This document shows positions 50,370 to 63,800 of a DNA stretch of 64,000 nt, piece by piece. The position numbers and the translations under genes are program-made. The notes under the pieces are model-generated. The model was not told where the DNA came from, did not search any database, and saw only the letters and a list, made by a program, of their open reading frames with translations. Each line of letters begins with the position of its first letter. Position 1 is the stretch's first letter. This DNA is from Fratercula arctica (Eukaryota; Chordata; Aves; Charadriiformes; Alcidae): positions 151,558,447 to 151,622,446 of the forward strand of contig CANTUZ010000001.1 of the NCBI GenBank assembly GCA_947846985.1, read 5' to 3'.

Positions 50370-50990
50370 TAGAGGTATGGTTTTTGTCTCTGTGACATTA
50401 TGTGGGAATGAGATCCACCTTATAATATTGAGTTGTGAGCAAAAATAACTCCCATTCTTTTAAACCTGTTTGACAAGTTTATTTGATGCTCTCTGGCTCT
50501 TATATCATGGGAAGGAATAAATTAGCATTCCCTACCTGCCTTCTGCTTGCTCCTCATGCCATTCAAGCTGGTAAAACTTTTTCTATCAAGTCTTTTCTCA
50601 TCCATAAACTGTTCCATTTCACTGATCAAATTACTATTGCTCTATTTGCCTTCTCTGACCTCTATTTGCTTCTCTGAGCAGTAAGCAGAAATATTCATGG
50701 AGTTATCTATAGTGACTACTAAATCTCTCCCCAAATGGGTAATAACTAATGCACAGTCCATCCTTGCCTGAGCTAACTGTGAAGTAATGCAGATGGAGAA
50801 AAACACCCCTCTGAACGCAGAATCGCATCCCCCATTTTATAGCCCATCCATTCATTACAAGTGATCCTTTCGCAACTCTGCAATTAATTTTCTTTTTGGA
50901 TAGCCTAGATACAAGTTTCATCACCCCACAGTTCGTTTCCTGTTTCCAAACAGTTTCCAAGAACATATTTAGCAACAACCGTTACGGCTC
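50370..50990 (-). mobile_element. Ancient CR1/L3-like LINE relic
   Basis: The plus strand is the reverse complement of the same old LINE family as the element at 24.3 kb. Recognisable blocks in order are cttttaaacctgtttgacaa, gatgctctctggctcttata with tcatgggaaggaataaatta, then catggagttatctatagtga and aatgggtaataacta. The block between the two halves is missing, so it has an internal deletion. No intact frame. Confidence 0.6.
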
Positions 50991-53900
50991 CACATGAATC
51001 CCTGATAATATGCCTTTAGACCCAAAACTGATCATTTGCTTTTAGTCTTACTCTTTAATCAGTCATGAGATCAAGATTTTTCACCCCTTGATCAATACAA
51101 TTTAGTTTCTTCTAGACTAGAGATGATGAATTCTGTTCAAAAAAAGAAGCAAATACAGATACATTATGCCAATCAGATGATAAAATAAACAAACAGCTTT
51201 GGCAGAGGAACCAGAAGTAGCGTGACTAAATACTGCCACTTCAGTATTCACTATTCCCATCTCCAGCCTTGAGCAGTTTTACAGTCAGGCTTAGGGATTT
51301 GTCTGCATATCAATAGTAAATCCAAATCCCTAGAGGATTCACAGTTATCTCAAAGCTCACATGTATTGGAAATAAAGCACTAGCCGCTCACCCCTAAAGC
51401 TGTAACATACCACTTGCTCTTGCTCATGGGTTAGTTATTAGTGGTCCAAAGAAGGTGGCTATAAGAGGACAGTAGTTTTGCTAATTCACAGAGCATTTCT
51501 GGAGGTTAAGGTGCAAGGGAATAACATGGCTTAGCTGCATGCAAAATAAATATCTCCCTTTCTTCCAGGTACAACTCAAATACAGTATAAAAACACAGAG
51601 GTAGCAAGTACTGCTCAGTTTTCTCCGTGTCTATTTAGATGAAATAGGTTTAAATATACTTAGGTTAAATGCAATCAAAGCATGCCTCAATAGCTGCCTC
51701 CACTGCTGTCACCAGACTGCTTAGAGATTTATGCTGCCTTTCAGCTGCCAGTTAACTCTGACACAGCAACCTTCCCACACCACTTCACCAGTACAGCCAG
51801 CATGTCCCTGGTGCCTGCAGGAAACTGGGAAGGGCTGCACAAGTAAGAAAAGAAGTGGAGGTGCTCACAGCCTCTGCTGTATGAAACTGGGTCGCTAAGG
51901 AGGATACACCAAAGACATTGAAATTGTTTTAGCCCACTAGTAAGGCTTCATGAGAAGCTCTCACAATGAAGAAAAAAAGCCTGGGCACTCAGCTGCATAT
52001 AGTTTTTTATTTCTGCAATTCCCCTCAGTTCACTGGGCTGTGCAGACAATCATTTTCTATACAGCCCAATAGTTCCATTTGTTGTCTCAGACTTCTTCCA
52101 ATTTCAAGCCCTGTAGACTTCAGTTCTGCATTGTTTTTAGAGAAGCATTGTAAATCTATTCAAATTCACATGCATCTCCAAATTAAAGTGCATTTCTGAA
52201 GCCTTTCTCACCTTCTCCCCTTAAAAACATCAGCATCCTTGATCCGAGAGGAAGAATACAACTACAGCTCCGTGTCAATGGTTTTGATCGTAGAAAGGAC
52301 AATAAAAACTGAAATTTGTTTTCCATAGAAATATATTTAAACAGCAATGCAAGTTACTTATAAAACAAAGAAAGAGGTCCCTATCCTATGGATGAAAGGC
52401 AAAAATTGTTGCTAGCACAGTTTTTCTAGCCCAAGCAGCACAGACATGAAACTTTTCCTGGAGGTTGTAAATAGGACATGACTGCAACAAAGATGACCAC
52501 TGTGCTAAATAAAACAGCTATAACCTGGGTACACCTTGTGGAACAGAAAGTACCACCATGAACTGTGTTTGAACCCTACCCCTTTGCAGGGCTGAGGTAA
52601 AATTGAGAGAGTTCCAAATGCATGCCAAATAATTTATGAGAGAACTGAACCTCATATTGACCAGGAGCAAGAAATGCTGGGCTATAACCGAAGCCCAGAA
52701 CATTTGGATTTGTTCTGTGTTTAGGAACACCAACACTGGTATCAGCAGAAACATTTTCAGAAAACCATTTCCTTCCCACACAGGGAATGGCAGAAGAGGA
52801 TGCAACCCAGAAAAGTGACAGTATTGATCAATTCAAGGGTTTATGGACTCTCTAATGACAGCAGTTTTGTGTTTTCCCATAGAGCATAATCCTAAACTGC
52901 TCAAGGTCACACTTTGTTTGGTTAATACCCTTTCTGCACTTTACAGGAAATAATCATATATTTACAAGTTCACCAGAATATGAATTGACCTCTAGCACTG
53001 ATGAGCTTCTAAGTAGTAAATAATGAAGAAACAACTTTGTTCTGTAACTAATTTTAGGCACATCTTTCATGGAATTCACATCCCAACACAAGGCCTGCTA
53101 ACACAGGGTGATTTAGGTGATGACCCAAGGACAGAAAAAAACCAACTCTTAAATAATACCGCTATGCTAAGTTTTTACATGCTAGTTTTCTCACCTAAAC
53201 ATCCTGCAGAGAGCATAGTCTGTATTAGGTAAAGCAGCTATGCAGAAAGGTCACCTGTCTACTTTGCTTTGAAGAGGATGAGATCCACCTGGAAACATAC
53301 ATAGGAGTGTGCCTCCTTGTCTGTCAAGAGGAGAGATACCCCAGGGGTTGCACTTACATCCTAGACCCAACAGCCTTTCTGAGAAAGACCAATGAATTGC
53401 CAATATTGCCAGTGAGGCATCAAACCTATCCATTGGAATAACAAGAGCTTCCACAGCTTCTCACGTTGCTCATCTCCCTGCCTTAACTCACCCCAGCTCA
53501 CCCCGCCCATGGGAGTTAGTTCTCAGCCTCACCTCCAGGGAGGCGAGGGGGGCACTGCACCGACCCAACGCTTTTCCCTTTGGGCAGAGATTTTTGCCAT
53601 CAGGAACTGCTGAGTGCTTTTAGTACTAATTTGTACTAATTGCCACACTCATTTGGACACCAACTGCTGAAAACGACAATGTGAGACAGATTCCTGCCGT
53701 AAGCAAAATCTCAGACCTTACATTCATGGGGAAAAACTGAGTTGCGCATCATCTGTTCTGCCCCTCTATCACAGTCTTTCCAAAATATCCAGATAACAGG
53801 CTATTTCTCTCTTGTGAAGGGGGATGAATTCCAACCTAGAACTCTTTAAAGGGTTAAATATACCAATCTCTATACTTTCTCCATGTCCCCACACCTCCAA

Positions 53901-54507
53901 TGCTTTCGCTAAGGGCACAATCTTCAGTTTTAAAAATAATCTTTTCAAACCTGATTTAAAATAGCAGTTTCCCACTCAAATACAGGGCCACGTGAGATGC
54001 TCTCGGTTCCTCACAATTGCATACATATTCACCGGAAAAAGAGAGCAGAGAAGTGACAAAATAAATCATTTCAGATGCTTTCTTTAAGTCAACATAACAG
54101 ATAAAGATCTTTGGCAGGGGAGCACTGCGCTCCTCGTAGGAGCTCCTCCCCAGCCGAAGGACTCCAGTGATACATTCACAATTCAGAATGATTAGACCAA
54201 CATTTTCTACCCTGAAGCTGAGGGAAAACCTTGAGTTAAGGGAATTTCAGTAAATACGGAAACACCTGGTGAGTTTCATTCAAGATCTGTGCAGGCGAGG
54301 CAAGAGTAGGAGTCAGGCAAAGGTTTCCTACCTCGATGCTGCTTTTGATTAATTACAGTGAAAGTGCACTCTTTTTATCGACTATTTTAAAGTAGAATAA
54401 GATTATTACAGGAGAGACTGATCCCTGAGAAATTACAGTAGACATCAATGAACCCAGATACCCACTTAAATTTCTACTTTACCTCCTCTGTGCTCCTCAG
54501 AAATCCC

Positions 54508-54577
54508 CTCTTCTCTCTTTTTTTTTTTCCCCCCCTTTTTTGGTTTTTTGGGTTTGTTTTTTTTGTTGTTGTTTTTC
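54508..54577 (+). repeat. Pyrimidine- and T-rich low-complexity block
   Basis: A tract of ctctcttt, T-runs and C7 followed by T-runs with GG interruptions and ttgttgttg. Simple sequence; on the transcribed strand it is purine-rich. Confidence 0.75.
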
Positions 54578-56654
54578 CAAGTGCAGTAACACTGTTTATA
54601 TATCCTCACCAAAATATCTGCAGTGACTTTTATTCCTTGGAGAACCGACAGCTTTAGAGCACATCACTATATGGGAATTGAGACCATTTTTGCCAGCACG
54701 CATTACTTGACATTTAGAGAACGTCGCCATGATATATAGTCCCTGGTGCACCAAAATCTACTTGGAGATTTTTGACATCATTTACAGTCTCCACCAAACA
54801 CTTTCTCCTCTCCCTTTCTTCAAATATGACTACTGCAAGTGAAAACTGCCCTGCTGACAGGCCTATGAAATGCTCTGCTTCTCCGAAAAACACACAGGCA
54901 GGCAAAGAGATGGGAATCTTTACCTTCAGCTTTACCTCAGTGTTGATACTATCATGTAAAGGGATCACCCCCCTAAAGGAAGAGGGTGCTCAAGGTCTAA
55001 AGTCCACGGAGCTCTTTACCTCCCTTGTTCAGTTGGGCTGCCCTTTAACATCAGCGCTGAGGGCAGGGGGTTGCGGTGGCATCCAAGAGTTGAGAACTAC
55101 ACAGATGGTCCCCGTCTCCTCTAAAAGAAGCCACAGCACTGTGTACGCACACTTCCGTGTGCTTGTAGCGTTTGGCATGGGCACAAATACTCATCTGGAG
55201 TTTTAGGAGAACGCGTCCTTTCTGTGCTCATCTTTGAAGATTTGGTTGCACTGGGGTATTTGAGACTATTCAGATGTTAGGAACATTTGATGAAGCAGCC
55301 ATTGCACGCAGATCTCCCAGAAATCAAAGAATGAGAACACCCTGATGAGCTATATTCATCCATCTCCAGGGTGAGATATGAAATGTATGTACTGCTTCAG
55401 AGCAAAACAAACAGGAATTTAAGAACCTGCTATCTAAAATGAGCATTTCTTTGGCAGGCCAGAGATGAGAGCTGGCAGAAATTATATTTACTTTCTAATT
55501 ATTATTGTCACCTATTTCATGGTGTGTATTCCAAGTCCCAACACATAAGTTAAAGAAAAAGCCTTCCGAAAAACATAGTAACTCAAGCCTACTGCACTAC
55601 ACAGTCCTTATTCTGTGTTCACGTGTAATCCCACGTCTGTGCAACTTCATTCTTACAAAGTCTAACAGGTGTAAGATTCCTCCTTCCAAATGAAACTGTA
55701 ATTTGATCCTAGAATTACGCCCAGCCAGCCATTGCCTATCATCACTATCCAGAGACTCTCATTCAGTCCCCCTGTAGTGGCGAGGCAGCTTGCCCATCTC
55801 CTGATGTCCCAGACCTGGCTGATCCATTTGGGAAGTAGATCCCACACTGGCGCTTCTCAATTGTCACGAACAGCTGCTGATTTTTCAGGACATATCACAT
55901 GTCCTCATCGGTACCTCTGCTATTTCACGCTTTATTCCCTGCAGTAACCCAAGACGAGCATCATCCGGTCTAGGTGATCTGCCACCTCTCAGGTTCTCAA
56001 GTTGCTTTATATAAACCAGGCACACACAGATCAAAATCCAGAGTATTAAGAATAAGTAATACAGAGTAATGTTTTGTTCCTGATGTAAAAATCTCAAGTT
56101 TGCTTGCAACAAATACTTCCATAATATGAGGTTAACAACTTGATTTTAAATTTAGCCATACTGGAAAACTGAAGTTTGCCTTGAGATCACCACAGATGCA
56201 CAGAAATCAGAGCTTGCCATCCTGAATCTGACTGCAAACTGCTGCTGTCTGAAAATTTTGAAGTACAAAAATAGAGTATCCTTCTCGTAGATTAAAGATT
56301 ACCATCAGACTTCCAGTTTCCTCACTGGTATTTCTGATCACTTCTTCCCCTCATTTCAAAACAAAACAAAGAAAAAAAACCAAACCAAAACACAAACACC
56401 AGTAGCATGAATCTAGGTTTTGGGCAACCAAGGACTGACACAAGAGTTTCCACTGTAGAGTAATTACTACCGTCACCTTTAAGGAACTATGGCAAATTTG
56501 ACTTTCAGTTCCAGACCAAGTGGAAAAAAATGCCTTCCAATTGCCTATACAGCTGCAGATAATAATTTGACCTGTGAGATTACCTTTGTCCACAGGAGAC
56601 TAAAGTTGTTAGAGATATTCAGCCTAAAAACAACTTATGAAGTGTTGACCATAA

Positions 56655-56760
56655 TTAACCTATTATGCATTTTACACATGAGGAAACAGGAAAACATACA
56701 TTATATCCACCATTTCCAAAATAAGGCGAATGAAAGTGTCACCTCCTATTACTTACATTT
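56655..56760 (+). mobile_element. Possible MIR-like relic
   Basis: tgcattttacacatgaggaa, then acaggaaaac, recalls the MIR block 'cattttacagatgaggaaactgaggc'. Nothing else in the flanks is clear enough to confirm it. Confidence 0.3.
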
Positions 56761-56879
56761 TCAAAGTTAATTTGAAGTTAAGACATCAGACTTGAAAGGG
56801 ACACCATTTTCCAAAATGACTATGCACCCAGGCTCAGCAGATCAGCTTAGTGGTGTCAACATGGGTATCCAACATGATT

Positions 56880-57020
56880 GTAATATACTTAATATATTTA
56901 AATATTTACAATATACTTAATGTATTTAATATAAATGTATATTATAATATTATACAAATATAATAATATACAAATATTATAATAATATATTTGTATTAAA
57001 CATAAAATATTTACAATATC
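56880..57020 (+). repeat. AT-only low-complexity block with internal repeats
   Basis: About 140 bp almost entirely A/T, made of acaatatacttaat / tatttaa repeats and two acaaatat(t)ataataatat units, with many self-complementary stretches (tataatattata). This is typical of an AT-rich minisatellite or a DNA-unwinding or matrix-attachment type segment. Confidence 0.75.
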
Positions 57021-60000
57021 CTCCATTTAAAACTTTATGCACATTCAGAAATTACATTATGTTTGCTACTAAAGTCAATAGAAACAACGAAGCTTTTATC
57101 TCCGCAGACAATAGCACACCCAGCTGGACTCATGCAAACAGGTGATACAGGTAACACAGCCACAATAATTCCAAACTGCCAGACCCAGGAGCATGTTCAG
57201 CATCCCCTGTTGCCCCTTTTCTCCAGCAGTTACTCCCAATGTTGCAAAGGGAGGGGAAGCCTCAACTCTCAGGTTTTGGTTTGTTTGGGCTTTTGGTTTT
57301 TCTTAGGGTTTCAGCTTATCAACAGTGCTGGATAAGTTTGACTATAATAAGCTGACTAAAGAGTCTTCTGAAAGCAGGCATTCAGACAACATTGCTCTGC
57401 ATCGCAACATGCGTGAAGTCTCTTTCTGGAAATCGAACCCCAAAACGTCTGGATTTGGTTCAAACATCCATGGCTTTCCAGGAGCTTATTTGGAATTTTC
57501 CAAGCTTTTGGCTGCAAGATCAGTCTGTACCTCCCACGAGGACCGGCTTTCCTCATGGGCTCCTTGCTGCTTGGCTAGAGGCACAGTGGGAATACCTACG
57601 CCCAAGAGAAATCCTCACCCCTCTCTGCGTAGGTCTGTCAAAACCTCAAGGGAAGGTTGGCAAAGGTCTATGCTTATGAGACACAGTCCCCATGCTGAGA
57701 CAGAACAGTAGACACGCAAGCAGAGAGGTAAAACTGGAAAACAACAAATCGCTAAACTTTATAATGCTGAAAAGAGTGCTTCCTAATTCCCTAGAGGTAC
57801 TTCAGCAGTGAAAGAAGTTTTGGTTTTATCTTAGATGACCTACATATCAGTATTAACTAGTAGTCATTAGAAGATATTTTCTACTGGAAAACAAATGTAC
57901 TAGAAAAGGGAGGACTTTCTAAATACTATGAATTTAAAATGAGCCACAGTTCTCATACACACAAACTTATTACCTTTGTTCCATTGTTTTGTAGATACAT
58001 ATTTCACTGAGAAATGACTGAATGTTCAAGCAAAAAAATGTCATTTCACAAGTCCAGTTCCTCTATGAGCACACTGCTATTTTCCCTACATGGAAAGGTG
58101 CAAAATGTGAAGGACAATATCCTCTAAATGAAACCACAGCATCACACAGTTCTGCTCGTTCAACTATCACTTAGTTCTGGAGAAGACATTTTCAAAAATA
58201 ACCTGAAGCTTTTAAGTATCTTGTTGTGAACAGTGTGCGATCCTACACAGGAGCTGAAACTAGGGTTGGAAGATAAGTTCTTTAATCGATTGTCTGAAAT
58301 ACTTTATCTTCGTCAGATCCATCTTAAATTGCCAACTGAGGGTGGAGAATTATTCCCCTGCCTCCTTTAGAAGTGACAAATGAAAGCAATTTTCTGTGGT
58401 GGGAAAGGGAGAGAAGTTTTCAGGTTTCATCGATACATGCCAATATGGCATTAATATAAATGTCTCTTTTAATACCTCCACAAGTAATCTCAAAGAGTCA
58501 AAAAGTCATTTTTCTGTTACATGATGAATAAAATGCACTTAAAGATTGCTGATTAACTAGGTTTTATATAGAAATCTATGTCCAATTAACACAATGAAGT
58601 TCCTTAACTTTCCTAATTAATGACCATTATTCAGTATGAAACCTTTTTTAGTATTATTATTTTGTTTTAAGTGTGATTGATGAAACCAAGTGCAACTGAA
58701 TAGCAGGATTCCTCTGGTCCATGCTCAGTATGATGCAGAAATTGTTGTGAAGGTCACATGGGCAAACAACTTCCTGCCATTAGCGTGTGCCTGGAACATG
58801 AGGGAGGTCGTCTACAAAGGCAGATGGAATGGGGGGAAAAAAATCCAAGCCCAAAGCAAAGCAGAGTGTCACAGGAACCAATGAAAGCTATAATTGAGCC
58901 TGATCTAATGCCCACTGCAGACAATGATAGTCTTTCCAGATCCATTGGGAAGCCCTGGGTCAAACCCTCTGCATCACACGGCAGAACTCTGCTCGGCTTT
59001 GCAGGCAAGTTGAATTCCTCGTCCCTTGTTTGGCACAGGCAGAGATGTCTTTCCAAAGACTGTCTTAACTTTTGAAGGGAGTCCTATTCATTCCTTCTCA
59101 GCCAAGAAAGAACCCCAGGATACCCTTTCAAAGGGGGAGGAAAGGGTTATCTGTGGGCACCCAGGAGGAAGAAATCACAATGCTCAGGTGTGAGAGCCGC
59201 CCAGCAGTAGAGAACTATTGCTTTCCAGAAGCTAATTCAAACATTCATTACCATAGCCCAGAAAAAAAATGGCATAACCGATGACTACAAGCAAAAGGAC
59301 TGGCATTTCTGAATGCCTACTGTGCCATCCCTCCATCCTTCCCAAAGCCCCTCTGCTCTCCCCATCTCTATTCTCACACCATTTTCCGCAGCGCTGTGTG
59401 TGCACGGTACTGAGTGACATGAGCAAACATGATCCAGCGCAATCAGTGAACTGTGTTGAACACGGTGCATCTAAAAACATCAGCAGACACAGCATCACAC
59501 GTGATAACTGTCATTCTTTGTGTATCATTAGAGGAAAGAGATACAGAAAGCTTGAAATACATTCAGTGCTTCGCAGACGGCAGTCAAACAAGACTGGCCA
59601 TTATGTCACTGAAAAGCTTAAAATTCAACAGTTCTTGCAAGAGTCCACTTACCAGCTATCCAAGGAGCCTGGCACAGACAATTTACACCTGTTCTGTTTC
59701 CTGCTGCTTTTGCAAAAGAAATCCATGCATCCCACACTCATAACTTCCAGGAAAAGTGGAAAAAAAAAAAAAAAACCCAAATCTGAAAGTCCAGCACCTC
59801 AGAGAGCCAGGCTAGGTAGGAAAATAGAGAGGTGTTCAATTTTTGAGGAAATCTTCTCCAGTTTCAGCTCATAAGCCCCCTTCCCTGCCTCCCACCACAA
59901 TATGTCAAGCTGAATCAGGGAAATCTAAAGCAGGAGGAAGAAAAGAAGTATCAAAGGCCAGTTCTTGTAAGAGTAATGGCGCCTGCAAGCTGGTCGGTAG

Positions 60001-61756
60001 GAGCCTGCTGAAATGATGTATGGCTAGGTGGGGAGCGTATATGTGCACACACATGCACACAGACGTCAGACCCTTCCTTGGAAGTGGATTAGGCGGCAGA
60101 TGGTGTCAGAACCTGAGCTGCTCTCAAGAGCAGAGTTCATGCTGTCCTACTCCCCTGCGCTTAGAGAGGAAAGCGGCAAAGCCCAAGCCATCAAAAAAAA
60201 AAAAAAAGGCTGATAAATAGCTGACAATCAGCTTTGTCATTGTCAATGAGTGGAACGACACCCCTTCGCTTGCTCCCTTCTTCCCCCAGAGTCCTTACAG
60301 GCAAAATCCTCTCTGAAATGGAGACAAAAGAGGAAACAAATGTAGACGTGCAATCTTGAAGCGTAAGAAATACCAGAGGCTCAGTTTTTCACTGGGAAAC
60401 TAGAACCTGCTATTACCAACCCAAACATCAGAACACAGGACAGAGAGGGGGGAGGAGAACACCCAGCTTAAGGTCTGTTAAAAGCAAAGAAAAAAAAAAA
60501 AATAAGAAAAACCCACTGCCTTTGATTGCCAACACAATGAAAATAAATGAGGGAAATAACATTTGGGAGGGATGTACCAGCTGAAAGCAGTCACAATGAC
60601 TTTGTGCAGGCACCCCTGTTATTAATAATTATTACCGATAATAAGGGTTTTCAGGCTGAGCAAAAGGATCTTTTCCACTTCCTAAAACCTCATCTCTCCC
60701 TGTCCTGTCACCTACCTCCCCCCCTTTTTCTCTCTCCTGTGAACACCTGCTTTACATAGCTTTCCTTGTATTATCATTAGCTTCATGGATAATTGATAGC
60801 TGAGCTCGTCCAGCTGATGCTAAGAAAAGAAGACAAGGTGGTTAGACACACACCTACTATAAATAGACACACAACATGGCCAGCGTTTGCCAACATCTGA
60901 TGATGCCTTCCCTCCTGGGTCCTAAAGTTAGTTAGTTTCTGAAAGTCAGGGAAGCAAAGGAGAGCAAGGTAAAATGCTTTCAATTAATTTTGCAGAGATT
61001 GAAGGGATAAAAATAAGAGTGGGACTTTATATTTTTATGACATGCTAAAAATACCCACTTTATGAAACCTCTAGCATAGTTTGCAAAGCGCAGTTTAAAA
61101 GCCTTTACCTTTTTTTTTTTTTTAGCAGTAACCATGAAGCTCAAAATATTTAGCTAGTGCTGGGGTCGGTCTTTGCTGGTAGGGCTGAGAAGGGTCACGA
61201 GAAGATCTCTTTGCTGAGCACAGCATGTGGCAGCTACGCAGAGAATAAAGAAAAAAAAAACAAAAACAAAAAAAACCCACAACACAAAAAAACCCAACCT
61301 CACAATTGCGCTAAGCCCCAAGTTATCTCTGCAAAGCGTAAGTGCTCGTGCTTGGGAGCTCAGAGGGCGAAGGCTGCCGGTGGGTGAGCACAGGGGAAGC
61401 ACAGCTGCCTCCGCATGGCTGGCAGGAGGCACAGGCTGCCTCGGGCATTGAGTCAGCAGCAAAACCTCCAGCCTCATCACTGGCTGGTTCTGGACACTTC
61501 TGGGGCAACCTCCTGACGTGTCCTTGATCAGACATGCCAGAGGTAGGCTTCCAGCTGGAAAATCCTTAGCTTTGCTTGGCCCATCACCGAAGGCTGGGGG
61601 AGGTATGCTATTGTACCACGCCTACACCTTCTTGCTGATGTCCGTCCGCCATGGCACCTTCTAGTCCTGCAGTATAGAAATTACCTTTGCATCATTCATC
61701 CAGACTCTCCAACATGCTCACCCCACCTCTCAACAGCCTGCAGAGCACACAAAGAA

Positions 61757-61790
61757 CAACCTGCCTTTCAGAGCAACCTGCCTTTCAGGA
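61757..61790 (+). repeat. 17-bp tandem duplication
   Basis: caacctgcctttcagag repeated directly as caacctgcctttcagga. Two near-identical copies; a recent local duplication. Confidence 0.8.
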
Positions 61791-63084
61791 GCCAGGTGGT
61801 GTTTTCTGCCTTTGACCAGAGGAAAAGCGCCCCTAGAAAGGATCCCTGGCGCGTTTCTACCTCTGGCTGTGGAAGCCAGGCACAAGCACAGGCTGCTCTC
61901 AGCGCATTTTTTCTTCTTTTTACAAAAAGCTAACCCAACACAATTAGGCTCCAAAGTTATTTGCTCCTGGACTGGGGCAACTGTTTGTCTCTTTTTGTCT
62001 TAGTCATCGTGGTTGGTTCCACTTTGCAGGTCATATTTTTTTTTTCCCCCCATGTTTTTCTAACATAAAATGCTTATTTCTGGAAATTCTTAGTGCCCTC
62101 CTTCTACAAACACTAACACAGGCTGTTTCTATTTGCCAGGTCTCACTCACTGACAGCCAACTAAGCTTCGTCAGTACAAATAAGGCAAGCAGCAGTCTAC
62201 AATCCATCCTGCCTAAGGGAAGCAGCTGCAGCTAAGTATTTTGCCCCAGCATGTGCCGAGGTATCAGCGCTGGTTTTGTCCTCACAGTAGCTCCCTTTTC
62301 AGGACTGATGAACTCGCACATGCGCTCAGGTCTTTCTCATTTTCTTTCTTGGTGGTAATCTCAGCCTGAAAGCCATTTTAGACTGCAGGAGTAGAGCTAT
62401 GTGAAAAGAGACAACCGTTTGTCCTAATTCTCAATCGAATATTGAGATGGAGAAAATCTGGCACTTCCAATAGGAGAAACCATTTGTCTCTCACAATTTA
62501 CCATGGCAAAGCCGTCATCACATGCAGACAGTGCCCAGTCATGACACAAGAGCAGTATCTCACACCACAGGGAAAGGGAAAAAGAAGAGAGCCTAAGCCA
62601 AGCCTCTGTGCAGCTCTGTGACGGGCAGCAGGCACGCAGCAGGAACGGTGGTATAAAGCCACGCAAGTTTGAGGAGTGGGAGGAGGACTTTTTCTTAAAA
62701 AAGCTCCAGAGATCTGCATAAGGTGGATGTTTCATCTTGAGAAACTTGTAGCTCAAAGCTAGCAAGAAAAGCTGTGTCAGGAGCAAAAGAAAAAAAAAAA
62801 ACCCTCCCTTTTATAAAATTGCTTACCTAGCCAGTGCCGGAGGGCAAGAACGCTACGGGGGAAACAAAGAGAAAAAGCATTCAAACAGTTTTTCCTCTCA
62901 CTGGCTGAAAAATACACACCAGAATGGAAGCTTTAAATATTTAATGTCGAAAACAAACAAGCCAATTTCCCTAAACAAGACTGCTGGTTCAACACAAGCC
63001 AGCAGCGCTCACAATTAAGACGAGAGGTTTTATATGCAGCTGCACCAATACCAGTTGGGGACAGGTAAAACCCACTTAGAGATT

Positions 63085-63102
63085 AAAAAAAAAAAAAAAA
63101 AA
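63085..63102 (+). repeat. A18 homopolymer
   Basis: Simple run in intron 1, not preceded by a recognisable retroposed body. Confidence 0.85.
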
Positions 63103-63756
63103 TGCAGGTTCACTTTACAGTAGCAGAGAGCCAGGGATCAGACTAGGAACAACTGACCTTCCCCGTCTTTGTTACGCCTGCATGAAGCGGTTAACGCCAC
63201 CAAAAGAGTGGGAGGCAGTTTGCAGTGATCAGTGGTAGGAGTCTCGATAGATTATGCTATTATTTTGAGATTCTGTAAGAGAACAAATTAACCTTCTTTA
63301 TAACTCTTGGCTTACTTTAATAGCTTTAATGGATGTCATAGGCTGGAAATACCATCTAACATTCCTTTAATTTCCGTGCTGATTGTCCTCCTTACAATGA
63401 AAATCCAGTATTTGAGACCTTGAGGGGGGAGCGCTGGTGCTGTTAACCGCACAGTCAGACCCTCAGCTGCTCAACTCGTGTCTTGCTCATACGCCCATGA
63501 CTGAAGCAATCACCACCCCAGCATCAGGAATGCCTTTCCCACAAGCCTCAGACCAGCAGAAGCCATTGGGATTTTTCCACCTTTCCTTAAAGCAGATGGC
63601 ATGGTGCCTTTCCCTGAGATAATCTGGGTATTTTCACCTCCAGATTCCCACTCCTGCAGGGACCCAGGAGGATGGAAACATCTGGCATCTCTCTTGATGG
63701 TTCTTTGTGGCACAGAAGAGTTTTTCAAGTGTCATGCTAAGAGGCTTAATCTTGCT

Positions 63757-63800
63757 ACATATATATATATAAGAGTCCTTTACATATAAGAGTCCCTTAC
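63757..63800 (+). repeat. (AT)n tract running into a 17-bp tandem duplication
   Basis: An (AT)7 tract followed by atataagagtcctttac at 63,767-63,783, repeated as atataagagtcccttac at 63,784-63,800 with one mismatch. Confidence 0.8.

Noticed and set aside
61230..61300. AATAAA followed by an A-rich run, resembling a processed pseudogene tail
   Set aside because: No recognisable mRNA body precedes it, and the A-rich stretch is interrupted by CCC and C; more likely simple sequence.
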